The notes under the pieces were generated by a model. The model was not told the DNA's origin, did no database searches, and saw only the letters and a program-made list of their open reading frames with translations. The position numbers and the translations under genes were made by a program. A stretch of 64,000 nt of DNA, taken from positions 20,251,921 to 20,315,920 of the forward strand of contig CM077005.1 of the NCBI GenBank assembly GCA_039090855.1. The letters run 5' to 3'. The DNA comes from Macrothele yani (Eukaryota > Arthropoda > Arachnida > Araneae > Macrothelidae). This document shows positions 42,177 to 53,149 of this stretch, piece after piece; position 1 is the stretch's first letter; each line of letters starts with the position of its first letter.

Positions 42177-43620
42177 TATACATGTCATCATCATCATCAT
42201 TGTCAACCATTATCAATCCACTGCTGGACGAAGGTCTCCCCAAGTTTCCTCCACAACGGTCTGTCTTGTGCCAGTCTCCTCCATGTCACTCCCGCATATT
42301 TACGAATTTCATCCACCCATCTCCCATGTGGTCTTTTTCTGGGTCTTTTCCTGTCCCTTGGAATCCAATCTAAAATTTCGGCTGTCCATCTATGGTCTGT
42401 CCTTCTGGCAGTATGTCCAGCCCATTGCCATTTCAGGGATTTAACCCTGATCATGATGTCTTCCACTCTCGTCATTTTTCGGATCCACGAGTTCCTCTTC
42501 TTATCTCTCCTGGTTACACCAAGCATGCACCTCTCCATGCTACTTTGAGTTGTCTGCAGCCTTTGTATGTCTCTTTTAGTTAAGGTCCACGTCTCTGCAC
42601 CATACGTAAGCACTGGAAGGATGCATTGATCAAACACTTTTCTTTTAAGACATAATGGCATATTGCTCTTGAAAATTATGCTGTTTCTTCCAAAAGCTCT
42701 CCAGGCAAGTTTTGTACGCCGATTAATTTCTTCATCAATGTGACCCTCACTTGATATCTGCTGTCCAAGATAAACATACGTATCTGTTATCTACAGTTTT
42801 TCTCCATCAATCGATAAATCTTCATTTCTTGTAAAAGCATTGAACATCACTTTTGTCTTCTGAAAGTCCATTTTTAATCCCACTTCTTTACTCTTGTCAG
42901 CAAGTTCCTGGATCATACTCTGCAGCTCTGATGGGGTAGTTGCAAAAATGACTACGTCATCAGCAAAACGAAGGTGGGTTAGATAATCTCCATTAATCTT
43001 TATCCCTTTGTTTTCCCAGTTCAGTGATTGAAAGACATTTTCCAATGTGGCATTAAAGAGCTTCGGAGATATGGTGTCACCTTGTCTCACTCCCTTTCCA
43101 ATTTTTATGTGTGTTGTATTTTCAAACAGCCGAATCTTTGCACTTGCATTTTCATAGATGTTATTAATAATATTAATGTATGCATCTTCAATACCGCAGG
43201 ATTTCAGAGCCGTGGTAACTGCTGATGGTTTCACCGAATCAAAGGCTTTTTCATAATCGATAAAAGCCATGCACAATGGAAGTTCATATTCCCTCGCTCT
43301 TTCAATTAGTTCTCTCAGTACGTGGATATGATCTATTGTGCTGTAGCCACTCCTGAATCCAGCTTGTTCTCTCGGTTGAGCCATGTCCAGTGTTACCTTC
43401 AAGCGGTGTGAAAGAACTTTAGTGAAGGTTTTATAAACCACTGATAGGAGGCTGATAGGTCTGTAGTTCCTGAGATCCTCAATGTCACCTTTTTTATGTA
43501 GCAGGATCATTGTAGCATTGTTCCAATCCTCAGGAATCTTCCCTTCATTAAGGCATCGAGTGAAAATTTGGGCGAGTACTGTTTCGATTTCTCCACTTGC
43601 TTCTTGTATGATGTCTATAG
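42177..43620 (-). mobile_element. RTE-type LINE, 5-prime truncated, copy 1
   Basis: The minus strand carries the reverse transcriptase and C-terminal domain and ends in a short (GAT)n tail next to the Tc1 element. The 5-prime break is near 43,620, where a hAT fragment begins. It is very similar to copy 2 at 49,036-51,840. Confidence 0.9.
42203..43619 (-). pseudogene. RTE endonuclease/reverse-transcriptase ORF, C-terminal part
   Basis: The frame 42,791-43,619 contains MILLHKKGDIEDLRNYRPIS, REQAGFRSGYSTIDHI, AFIDYEKAFDSV, GVRQGDTISPKLF and the catalytic LRFADDVVIFA. A TAG at 42,791-42,793 interrupts it where copy 2 has Glu. The frame then resumes to 42,203 with CLKRKVFDQCILPVLTYGAE, WAGHTARRTD and a C-terminal stop. 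The endonuclease half is missing. RTE-clade ORFs carry an APE-type endonuclease followed by RT, as copy 2 shows. Confidence 0.9.
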
Positions 43621-44003
43621 TAAAACTAGCATTCGAACTCGCTCTGGCTCAAGCCTACTTCGTTTTTTATCAGTTATGACATCTGATGTGCTGAATAGTC
43701 TTTCTGGCATTACTGTCGATGGTGACGTGATTAAGAACTTTTTAGAGAGTTCCCTCAAATTTTGGAAGTAACGAGCTGTTTCAAATAGCTGTCTACACAC
43801 TGTAAACGATCTTCGATTGTCTTCTAATTGAACTCGTCATGCTGACAAAAATTCGAACAAAAATCGCTCTAGAACAAGCACTAAACGCCAAGTTTTTTAG
43901 GTTAAGATTCGAAAGATTCGAATGACGAAAAAAGCGCGAAAATTCGAATTTTCGAATCTCGAATCTTTTTCAAGATTCGAGGATTCGAATGTCCATCCCT
44001 AGT
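43615..44003 (-). pseudogene. hAT transposase C-terminal dimerisation tail and element end
   Basis: The minus-strand frame 43,615-43,800 contains SPSTVMPERLFSTSDVIT and RSRLEPERVRMLVLL, the hAT C-terminal dimerisation signature (SERLFS...V...RxRLxPExVxxLVFL). Toward 44,003 lie repeated TTCGAAT/ATTCGAA tracts and a terminus GGGATGGACATTCGAATCC, as seen at hAT ends. The rest of the transposase was lost at the junction with the LINE near 43,620. Confidence 0.8.
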
Positions 44004-44550
44004 TAAAATATTGTTAATTATTGCCTCAATACAGAAGACGGCAATGATTCGTAGACTTCTGTTGAAAAAAAAAACGGTGATGCAGACATACCGTTGTTTT
44101 TTAATTTATTTATTTTTTTAGAGAAGGGAAATACCTTGATAATTTATCCCAAAAGTGGGCCGCTCAAAATCAGCTTCCAGGGCCGTTTATGGATAGCCAG
44201 TCTGCCACTGGATGTTCGTTCAAGTATAGCTGTCTCAACACTACACAAATCAGTTCTTAATAACTTCACTTTTAAGTGAATTAGGAGTCACTTAAAAAAC
44301 TTCAGAAAAGGTTGCTTACTATTAGCCTTTAATCAGCAAAACTTCTTTAGCACGACTCAGTCTTCAACAATATTAGTGAAAAAATCCAATTACTTGTTAG
44401 AGAACGTTTAATGAGAAACAAAAGATATCAACTCTATATATTAAATACGCCCAGACGTCAAGAAATCACAGCTTCAAGTACTTCAACTTCCGCAACTACT
44501 ATTATATCATCATACTACCATCATCCACACACTACTGCTGCTCAAACATT
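44004..44550. other. Spacer, nothing recognised
   Basis: Short frames without motifs; AT-rich. Confidence 0.5.
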
Positions 44551-44552
44551 AT

Positions 44553-45825
44553 ATTAGGTGTACAAATAAGTTTTAAAGCGTTTTTTGTGTGGCGTATACC
44601 GCTAATTTACATATCCGACATTCCCCCGCGTTGTTTTCATGTGACCGTAACTGGTCCAGAGTACAAAATGTGACGCAGAAGTTTACTAAACAGTCAAATG
44701 CACTTGCACATCGGTAGGTGAAAGATGGCAAGCGATACTACATTTATTCGACACTGCATTCGTTAAGAATTTCATCAAGGAAAAAGTGCTGCAAAAGCAT
44801 GTGCATCGATCTTTTCTGGGGTAGAACATTGTATCTAAAAGCACGTGTGAGTTTTGGTTTAGACGGTTTAAGCAGAGGATTTTGATGTTAGCGATCGAGA
44901 ACGTAGCGGCCCCCGCAGAACGTTGCACATGAGGAACTGCAAGCATTGCTGGATGAAGATTCGTGTCAAACGCAAAAAGAACTAGCTGAATAACTGGGAG
45001 TAACTCAACAAACGATTTCCAATCGTTTACACGCAATGGGAAAGATTCAGAAGGAAGGAAAATGGGTGCCACATAATCTGAGCCAGAGGAACAAGGATAA
45101 GCGTGTCATGAAATGTTGGAATCTGTTGAATAAACAACACAGAAAGTCTTTCCTGTAGAAAATCGTTACGGGTGATGAAAAGTGGATATGGTACGACAAT
45201 CCCAAACGCAAAAAAACACTGGGTAGACCCGGGTGAAGCAACGACTTCGACACCGAAACGCAACATTCACCCCAAGAAAGTTCTGCTGTGCATCTGGTGG
45301 GGTATGAAGGGTGTGCTTTATTATGAACTACTGGAACAGGGTCATGCTGTTACTGCTGAGCACTACAAACAGCAGTTGCTGCTATTGAACCAGGAAATCT
45401 GTAGATAACGTTCATTCACAGATAAAGGATTGCGTCCCGTGAAATTACTGCATGACAACGCTTGGCCGCATGTCGCGAAATTGGTCAAAGAAACGTTATT
45501 GATTCCTAGCTGGGAAGTTTTGGAGCACCCGGTGTATAGCCCCGACATATTCCCTTCAGACTATCATTTGTTCCGATCAATGCAACATGGTTTATCTGCT
45601 GTACGGTTCCGGACATGTGTCGAAGTGCAAAAATCGGTTGACGACTTCATCGCGTCACACGACGAAGTATATTCTTCATGGCTGGAATCCGTCAGCTGCC
45701 CGACCGATGGCGGAAGGTACTAGATAATGACGGCGCATATTTTGATTCGTAAAGGTATTGTTGGTTTCTTTCAAATTACATGTTACGTTGTCTTAAAATG
45801 GTTTAAAACTTATTTGTGCACCTAA
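44553..45825 (+). mobile_element. mariner element, full length, degenerate
   Basis: Ends TTAGGTGTACAAATAAGTTT and its complement (AAACTTATTTGTGCACCTAA). TA lies at 44,551-44,552 and 45,826-45,827. Length 1,273 bp, normal for mariner. Confidence 0.93.
44724..45723 (+). pseudogene. mariner transposase (DD34D), many stops
   Basis: Begins near ATG 44,724 (RHCIR, GKSAAKAC) and continues through LLDEDSCQTQKELAE, LGVTQQTISNRLHAMGKIQK, VTGDEKWIWYDNPKRKK, LLCIWWGMKGVLYYELL, LLHDNAWPHVAKLVK and YSPDIFPSDYHLF. All three catalytic Asp positions survive, with 34 residues between the second and third. At least five stop codons and frame changes make it inactive. HDNAWPH has Trp for the usual Arg. Confidence 0.88.
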
Positions 45826-45837
45826 TACCTACAACGT

Positions 45838-46020
45838 TCAGTTCTCATCTGACACATACGCACGTCGTACGTTCTGACCTCAAGAGTGTTGCCAAACATA
45901 TTCTAGCGAGAGAGAATATATTACGTTAAGTTTGAAAAATGCTCAGGAGAACGAACTCAAATTCACATAGGGAAAGAAATTAAAAAGGAAAGTTAAATTA
46001 AAGTATGTGTTACACTTCAT
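45838..46020 (+). repeat. Uncharacterised dispersed repeat, copy 1
   Basis: Shares CTGACCTCAAGAGTGTTGCCA, AGCGAGAGAGA/GTGAGAGAGA, CGTTAAGTTTG and AAAGTTAAATTA with 58,790-58,965 (first item given one base over core in the source; core TGACCTCAAGAGTGTTGCC). The mariner at 44,553 may have inserted into this copy. Confidence 0.7.
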
Positions 46021-46022
46021 GT

Positions 46023-46135
46023 ATTGATAATGAGTGATGATGTATATGTTACTAAACAGTGTATTGATAATGGTTGATGATGATTGCAAAGTATATGTTA
46101 CCAACAGTGTATTGATAATGGTTGATGATCATATA
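46023..46135. repeat. Short tandem repeat, about 40-bp unit
   Basis: GTATTGATAATGGTTGATGAT recurs three times with spacing of 35-45 bases (one base trimmed forms vary). Confidence 0.7.
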
Positions 46136-46439
46136 CTACTGTTTATGAAAATTGCAGCACAAAGATAAAATCAAGCTATTCAAATTAGATTTATATCACA
46201 GATTCCTCGTGTTAAACAGGATAACTGATTACATTTTTAGATCTATACAAGATTTTTCGCTTCAAAACTCAGTATCGTGGTATGATACCTCGAGCAGAAA
46301 AAAAAAACAAAAACAGCCTCTACATGGCGTGGTATTAAATGGAAGAGGTTTTTGATATCGTCCTGGGGAATAGCCTGTCGTGTAGGCTATTCTTTCTATG
46401 TGAGACCATAATTCTTCTATGAGACACCTGCTTCTATAC

Positions 46440-47333
46440 TAGACCATAATTCATTTGGGGTAATTGGCAGAGGCGCTTGATGGGACAGTCGCTGAGCTAC
46501 CCTGTCCGAGACATGTTCGATAGGGGACATATCCGGCGAACGTGCAGGTCAGGGAAAAACAAGTACCTTCCGTGCATGGAATAGGTCTTGAGCATTCCGG
46601 GCCACATGTGGTCGAGCATTGTCCTGCTGAAATATAGTGCCAGGGCAACTCTGAAGCAAGAGTATTACCTCTGCCTCTAAAGCATCACTGATGTATCGCT
46701 GGCTGTTGAGGGTTGCACAATTCGTATCAGCCGAACCCAATGACGCTCCAAACTATGACGCTTGGCGTTGGGCCGGTATGACTCTGCAAGGCACAGTTCA
46801 CCACGATGTCGTCGAACACGTATGTGACCATCATGGTGCGTCAAGTTGAATAGTAACTCGTCAGGAAACACCATCTCTTGCGAATCAGCGCGCCAAAGTC
46901 TGTGTTCGGGACCCCATTGTAGCCTCGGGCGTCTCTAGTTGAGGGTCAAAGGAATGCGCAGCAATGGGCTGCCGGCGTCCAGTCATATTTTAAGTAAACG
47001 ACGTCGAAGTGTGTTGGAGGACAAACCGTGATCTGTGACAGTGCTTCACTGCTGCGCTAACACCATGGACGTAACTGTGCGATTGGCCACTACCATGCGG
47101 TAGAGTTGTCTGTCATTCCGTGCTGTCGTGCGATTTTGCTGCTATTTCCCGGATTTTTGTGCGTCCTAGCCTCATCTTTCCACTGACGTCACGTGCGCAT
47201 CACTTTACTGGAGTTCGTCGTATACGAGTGAAATGTCGTGGTAAGAAAATCCAGCTTCTCTCTTCCCAGCAATCCTTCTTAGCTCAAAGTGCGTCAGGCG
47301 TTCATAATGCCACCTTCTTTGGCGACGGGGCAT
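46440..47333 (-). pseudogene. Tc1-like transposase (DD34E), degenerate
   Basis: ATG 47,331-47,333 opens MPRRQRRWHYERLTHFELRR, followed by GKREAGFSYHDIS (HTH). Further on come FPDELLFNLTHHDGHIRVRR, LNSQRYISDALEAEVILLLQ, GTIFQQDNARPHVARNAQDL and, after a stop, ARSPDMSPIEH. Spacing of the second Asp to Glu is 34. Multiple stops and shifts are present. I did not find clear terminal repeats, so the element ends are unknown. Confidence 0.8.
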
Positions 47334-47339
47334 AGTGCG

Positions 47340-47620
47340 ACACAATAAACACCCTTTTGACTCAATGTCGGCTTTTCACTGATTGCAACATCTCGCTTGA
47401 GCAAGTTCTTTATACCCAAGAAACGGCAGCTCAGAGGGCGCTGCTCCGAAAGCGCATGCGCATTTTCACTGACATTTTAATCATTTACATATCCCAACCC
47501 GTTTTACATGTCCTGTGAATTTCAAGCTAATTCCAGTACTTCTTCATGGTGTTGCAATTTTCACAAAAAAATATATGTACTGCATGCATTTTTTTCAAGT
47601 TTATAGAAGGCCTACAGTCC
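47340..47620. other. Spacer, probably 5-prime flank of the Tc1 remnant
   Basis: No frame with motifs and no second terminal repeat found. Confidence 0.4.
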
Positions 47621-47624
47621 CAGA

Positions 47625-48137
47625 ATATGGCTGCCCATTCCGCGCTGGACAGTCAATGTTATAGGTATATGGCTACCCAGTCCGCGCTGGAAAGTCAATG
47701 TTATACAGCATATGGATGTCCAGTTGGCGCTGGACAGTCAATGTTATACAGTAAATGGCTGCCCAGTCCGCGCTGGAAAGTCAATGTTATACAGCACATG
47801 GCTGCTCAGTCCACGCTGGAAAGTCAATGTTAACAGCATATGGCTACTCAGACCGCGCTGGAATGTTAGTGTTATACAGCATATGGCTGCCCAGTCCGCG
47901 CTGGAAAGTCAATGTTATACAGCATATGGCTACTCAGTCCGCGCTGGAAAGTCAATGTTATACAGAATATGGCTTCCCAGTCGGAGCTGGAATGTCAATG
48001 TTATACAGTATATGGCTACTCAATCCACGCTGGAAAGTCAGTGTTATACAGCATATGGCTGCCCAGGCCGTGCTGGAAAGTCAATGTTATACAGCATATG
48101 GATGCCCAGTCCGCGCTGAAAAGTCAATGTTATACAA
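47625..48137. repeat. Minisatellite, 43-bp unit, about 12 copies
   Basis: Units read ATGGCTGCCCAGTCCGCGCT followed by GGAAAGTCAATGTTATACAGCAT. Since 43 = 3x14+1, all three frames stay open for long distances; these frames are artefacts of the repeat. Confidence 0.92.
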
Positions 48138-48139
48138 CA

Positions 48140-48658
48140 ACTTTCGAGATAACAGGGATATTCCTCACTGGCACAGTAAGAGTAACGTTCATGGAATTTC
48201 TCATAGATTCAGCGAAAGTAACGCTTGTAGAGTAACTCATGATATCATGGAAATTTCTCTTGTATCTTATACTTAGTAAAAGCAACCTTTGTAAAGTTCC
48301 TCGAGTGATACCAGGAAATTGAAATTCTCTGAAAACTAAGCTTTGTAAAGTTGCTCTAGTGATATCAGGAAATTAAAATTCTCTGAAAAATAGCCTTTGT
48401 AAAGTAGCATTCATGATATGAAAATTTATCACAACTAGCCTTCCGGAAACTATAGGAATTTTTTAAAAATTCAGTAAAATTAAACTTCTGAATCTAGATA
48501 TCACTGAAATTTTTCACAAGTTCAGTAAATATAACCTTCACGATATCACAGTCATTTTAAGAAGATTCAGTATGGGTTATATTTCCAGTGTAGACCTCGT
48601 GATATCACAGAATTTTCTTACAGATTCAGTGAAATTAACATGTTTATGTATCGTGTAA
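48140..48658. repeat. Diverged tandem repeat array, left part
   Basis: Loose units of the form TTCAGTAAAAGTAACCTTTG, GTAAAGTAGC and ATGATATCATGGAAATTTCTC. The same array continues at 53,150-54,690, so 48,659-53,149 is probably inserted material. Confidence 0.7.
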
Positions 48659-48661
48659 ATT

Positions 48662-48860
48662 TCTTATCATCATCATCAACAACCATGAGAAAGAGTTCCG
48701 TAGGTGACTGTTGCCACAGGGCATTAGATATCACTCGTCCTTTATTATTTTACTAATAGCCCATCGACACTCATTTGGCAAACACTGGCATCCCAGGGAA
48801 GGGAGAAGGGAAATCCAAGCACAAAGGGCGGCCGGGGACGACTTCACAGGAAACCAACCA
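48662..48860 (-). mobile_element. tRNA-derived SINE, family 3, copy 2 (reverse)
   Basis: Reverse complement of the 3-prime two thirds of 26,370-26,691. CATCATCATCAACAACCATG, CTGTTGCCA, TTTTACTAATAGCCCATCGACACTC and GGCCGGGGACGACTT align to the complement of copy 1 (the longest item is quoted only to show alignment order). Confidence 0.75.
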
Positions 48861-48867
48861 CACATGG

Positions 48868-49035
48868 GGGAGATGTGACGTACCTGCCAGCAGGACGCAC
48901 ACGACATAAAGGCACATAGCAATCAGAACAAATGTCTGCGTAGCTCAGTTGGTAGAGCGACTTGTTCCGGAATAAGCGGCCTCGGGTTCGAATCCCGGCG
49001 TAGACCAAAAATGACGGAGAAATTTACTTCGTTAT
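48868..49035 (+). mobile_element. tRNA-like SINE, family 1, dispersed copy
   Basis: The head 48,934-49,006 has acceptor GTCTGCG/CGTAGAC, D stem GCTC/GAGC and T arm TCGGG-TTCGAAT-CCCGG. The anticodon arm CTTGT-TCCGGA-ATAAG has a six-base loop, so it is not a normal tRNA. The upstream GGGAGATGTGACGTAC matches the joint of the tandem units at 3,940-5,260, and the tail (TTTACTTCGTTA) matches their TAATTCCTACTTCGCTTA. The LINE begins immediately after. Confidence 0.75.
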
Positions 49036-51644
49036 ACTCTCCATGCTTCTTTGAGTTGTATGCAGCCTTTGTATGTCTCTTTTAGTTAAGGTCCACGTCT
49101 CTGCACCATACGTAAGCACTGGAAGGATGCATTGATCAAACACTTTTCTTTTAAGACATAATGGCATATTGCTCTTGAAAATTATGCTGTTTCTTCCAAA
49201 AGCTCTCCAGGCAAGTTTTGTACGCCGATTAATTTCTTCATCAATGTGACCCTCACTTGATATCTGCTGTCCAACATAATCATACGTATCTGTTATCTCC
49301 AGTTTTTCTTCATTTCTTGTAAAAGCATTGAACATCACTTTTGTCTTCTAAAAGTTCATTTTTAATCCCACTTCTTTACTCTTGTCAGCAAGTTCCTGGA
49401 TCATACTCTGCAGCTCTGATGGGGTAGTTGCAAAAATGACTACGTCATCAGCAAAACGAAGGTGGGTTAGATAATCTCCATTAATCTTTATCCCTTTGTT
49501 TTCCCAGTTCAGTGATTGAAAGACATTTTCCAATGTGGCATTAAAGAGCTTCGGAGATATGGTGTCACCTTGTCTCACTCCCTTTCCAATTTTTATGTGT
49601 GTTGTATTTTCAAACAGCCGAATCTTTGCACTTGCATTTTCATAGATGTTATTAATAATATTAATGTATGCATCTTCAATACCGCAGGATTTCAGAGCCG
49701 TTGTAACTGCTGATGGTTTCACCGAATCAAAGGCTGTTTCATAATCGATAAAAGCCATGCACAATGGAAGTTCATATTCCCTCGCTCTTTCAATTAGTTC
49801 TCTCAGTACGTGGATATGATCTATTGTGCTGTAGCCACTCCTGAATCCAGCTTGTTCTCTCGGTTGAGCCATGTCCAGTGTTACCTTCAAGCGGTGTGAA
49901 AGAACTTTGGTGAAGATTTTATAAACCACTGATAGGAGGCTGATAGGTCTGTAGTTCCTGAGATCCTCAATGTCACCTTTTTTATGTAGCAGGATCATTG
50001 TAGCATTGTTCCAATCCTCAGGAATCTTCCCTTCATTAAGGCATCGAGTGAAAATTTGGGCGAGTACTGTTTCAATTTCTCCACTTGCTTCTTGTATGAT
50101 GTCTACAGTAATTCCATCTTCTCCTGGAGCTTTCCCCGCTTCATGTTCTTGATTGCATGAGCAACTTCTGCTGGGAGGACTGGAAGAATTCTGGTACCTT
50201 TCATGATGTCTGGAGTACATGTATCATCCCTTTCATATAATTTGGAGTAGAAATCTTTCACTCTTGTCAAAATTTCGCCTCTATTTCTTGTTATAGAACC
50301 ATCTTCTTTTCTCAGAGCCATAATCTGTTTTCTTCCCTTACTGAGATGTCCCTTTGCTATCTTTAGGCTTTGGTTGTTTTCAATTGCTTTCCTCACTAGC
50401 TCACAGTTGAATTTCCTTTCGTCTTCAGTGATACTTTTTCGTGCTGTCTTGCATAGCTCTATATATTCCACTTTGGAAGTCACATCTTCTTTAGTTGTCC
50501 TCATCTCTCTTCTTTTTTGCATCAACATTTTGGTTTTTCCTGATAATTTGTTCACATGCAACTTGTTCTTAGACCCAGCTAATTTTGTTGCTGTTTCCAT
50601 AAGAGCTTTGGTTACTTTTCTGTTAACTTCCGAAATATCCACTTCTTCCGATGTTAGGCCTTCTAAAGCAGAGAATCTGTTCTTCAGTTCCAACTTGAAA
50701 GTATTATGGTGTTTTTTAAGGTTGGTTATGTCAATACATTTTGTTTGTCTTATGAGCTTGCCACGTTCCAGTTTAGTGTTCAGGTGCATCTTACATCTCA
50801 CCAATCTATGGTCACTACCTGTGTTGAACTTGTTCAGCACACTGCAGTCTTCGATGACGAATTTTTTGTTACACATAATAAAATCAATTTCACTTGTCGT
50901 CCCAATTGGATGTTTCCATGTCTATTTCCTGTGTGGCTTTTTCTTGAAAAAGGAGTTCAAGATGAAAAATCCTTCTGCCTCTGCAAACTCAACGAGAGTA
51001 TTTCCACGCTGGTTTCTGTTGCCGTGACCGAATTTACCTACTGAAGTTTCATTCTGTTGCCGGTGCCCTATTTTTCCATTGAAATCTCCTATAATTATCT
51101 TCAAGTGCTGCTTACCTTTATTATTTAGATGACGAATTTCCTCATAAAATTCTTCAAATTCTTCTTCAGGATGACTTGTGGTGGGTGCATAAGTTTGAAT
51201 AATCTGAGCCTGGTATCTTCTCGAGAGTTGGATAACGAGTCGTGCAGCTCTGTCAGAGGAACTTTCAACTTCTACCACTTTATCCTTCAGTTTCTTGTTT
51301 ATTATAAATCCAACACCACTAGTTCTGCCAGTATCTGTCCCACGATAATAGAAGAGATGTCCACTTTTCAGTTCAATGAGATCTTCTCCTTTTCTCCTTA
51401 CCTCACTTAGCCCGACGATGTCCCACTTGATCCTTTGTAGTTCCTCTTCCAATTCAAGAAGCCTTGAATCAGAAGATAGGGAGCGTCCATTATACGTAGC
51501 CAAGGTCAGCATCAAATGGCAGCCTAGTCCGGTGCTCCGGGGATTCTTAGCACCCTCTGCCTTCATGTCGCACTGGCCGCTGCCTTGGCCAGGTACATTC
51601 CTGCTGCCGGAGACTGAGGGCCAATATTTAAGTTGTGGAGTCAT
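49036..51644 (-). pseudogene. RTE endonuclease/reverse-transcriptase ORF
   Basis: ATG 51,642-51,644. The APE-type endonuclease shows LATYNGRSL, DIVGLSEVRRKG, QTYAPT, IIIGDFNGKIG and GHGNRNQRGN. A TAG at 50,922-50,924 (relatives have Trp) precedes EIDFIMCNKK and GSDHRLVRCKM. A one-base frameshift near 50,130 separates AIKNMKRGK from GKAPGEDGITVDII. RT follows with RPISLLS, AFIDYETAFDSV and FADDVVIFA. A TAG after KMNF (49,346-49,348) then interrupts. The product would make target-primed reverse transcription possible in the intact family; this copy is dead. Confidence 0.92.
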
Positions 51645-51840
51645 TTTGGAGGGGTTTGGCCATAACTCACCACGCTGGCCAAGCGGGTTGGTGAGTGTGG
51701 GATAGCATTTCCTCTGATCCCGATGGTATAGTTATACCGCTATTGGCTGTCGTCAGAGCCCCTTTAGTGGGAACAGGATGCACCACGAGAAGGCGGGGTT
51801 GACATTTGTCAAGGAGAGGCTGTGATGTTACGCATCACCT
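49036..51840 (-). mobile_element. RTE-type LINE, copy 2 (has 5-prime half, lacks 3-prime end)
   Basis: Contains a 5-prime untranslated region (about 51,645-51,840), endonuclease, linker, RT and part of the C-terminal region. It stops near 49,036 without the last 330 bp present in copy 1. The overlap with copy 1 shows only sporadic differences, so the family was active fairly recently. Confidence 0.9.
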
Positions 51841-51888
51841 GACCTTACATCCCTATGCCTTGATATACACTGATAAATACCTGTATTA

Positions 51889-52889
51889 TTATGAAGTATG
51901 TCCTCCTTTAGCAGAAATGACCTCTTGAATTTGTTTTGGCATTGACTGCACTAATTGAGTGCACATATTTTTGACTTCATAGTCGTGGAACCACACTTTT
52001 ATAGCATTCGTTATCATGCGTTCTTTGGTTGTACAGTCCATTTTACCTAAACGTCTCTTCAAAATATTACAAACGTTTTCTATGGGATTTAAGCCTGATG
52101 AATTTCCAGGCCAATCAAACAAATGAATTTGATTTTCCAGCATGAAAGTTTTGACCAATTTCAAATTGTGACATAGGGCCAAGTCGTGTTGAAATGTCCC
52201 GTCAAAAGTTTGCAAGAGTGAAACAATCCTACGTTGTAATATTTCTACGTATTTGACTGAATTCATCATACCTTGAACAGGAACAAAGCTTCCAGTGCCA
52301 TTTGACGTGAAAAACCACCAAAACATCTGTTTCAGAGGGTGTTTTACAGTTTGTTTGACATGCTGAGGTTTTAAGGGTTCACAGTTGCTTCGCCTAACGA
52401 CATTTGCTTGGTAACCCTGCACAAATAAATGTGTTTAATCACTGAAAATTACCTTTTTCCAGTCGTCAGGAGTCCATGATTTATATTTTTCGGCCCATGC
52501 AAAACGTTTTATCTTCATTTTCGCATTCAAATATTGTTTTTTCGTTGGTCTTCTTGCCTTCCAGCCAACTTTCAGAAGCCTATGGCGTACAGTTGAATCA
52601 CTAACATCACAACCACTAGCCAATAAATCTCTTTGAAGGTCGGTGGTTTTTTTTTATTCATTTTACTATTTCTGATTAGATATTTACTGGTTCGTGGATT
52701 TGTTTTTCGTTTTCTTCCACATTTACCTCTCCTTTTTGGAGACGATTATCCAGATGCATTGTATCGCGTAAGCAGTCTTGATACACTTGATTTGCCTACA
52801 CCAACTGCAGAAGCGATATCTCTCACTGTCATAGCAGTGTGATCCTTCAGAGCAATTATTTTTGCACGCTTCCTTGGGGAAATATCCAT
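51889..52889 (-). pseudogene. Tc1-like transposase (DD34E), nonsense at first catalytic motif
   Basis: ATG 52,887-52,889 opens MDISPRKRAKIIALKDHTAM with HTH (TVRDIASAVGVGKSSVSRLL). After an internal stop come CDVSDSTVRHRLLKVGWKAR and TPDDWKKVIFSD followed by TAA where relatives have Glu. The final part has FQHDLALCHNLKLVK and LNPIENVCNILKRRLG, with 34 residues between the second Asp and Glu. DL replaces the usual DN. The C-terminus EVISAKGGHTS ends at 51,889. Its right terminus is probably near 53,143 (TTAATTTGAACGGTA); the left end was not found. Confidence 0.88.
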
Positions 52890-53149
52890 TTTTCAATACA
52901 CGAAAGCAACACGTACTCACAGAGAGCAAAAACTAACATCCACCTGTCACACACGAAAGCTTACAACTGAAGCTGAAGTGCCTATTTCCTGTTTAAAACC
53001 TGTCAAACCACATTCTTACTATCAAGTTCTAGCAGTCACACCACCTCACAGCTGATAAAACCGGTTTACGTGGTGTTTCCGACATCAACTGGCGATTACA
53101 TTACAATTCTGAGAATAAAATAGCTTGTCCCAATTAATTTGAACGGTAT

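Noticed and set aside
47546..48276. Long frames through the 43-bp minisatellite
   Set aside because: All three frames are open because the unit lacks stops; there is no conserved domain or sensible start.
48934..49006. A functional tRNA gene
   Set aside because: Acceptor, D and T arms are good, but the anticodon loop has six (or eight) bases and the sequence is part of a repeated SINE-like unit.
50374..51044. Plus-strand frames with hydrophobic stretches as membrane proteins
   Set aside because: They are antisense to the LINE endonuclease/linker region, which has clear domain motifs on the other strand.
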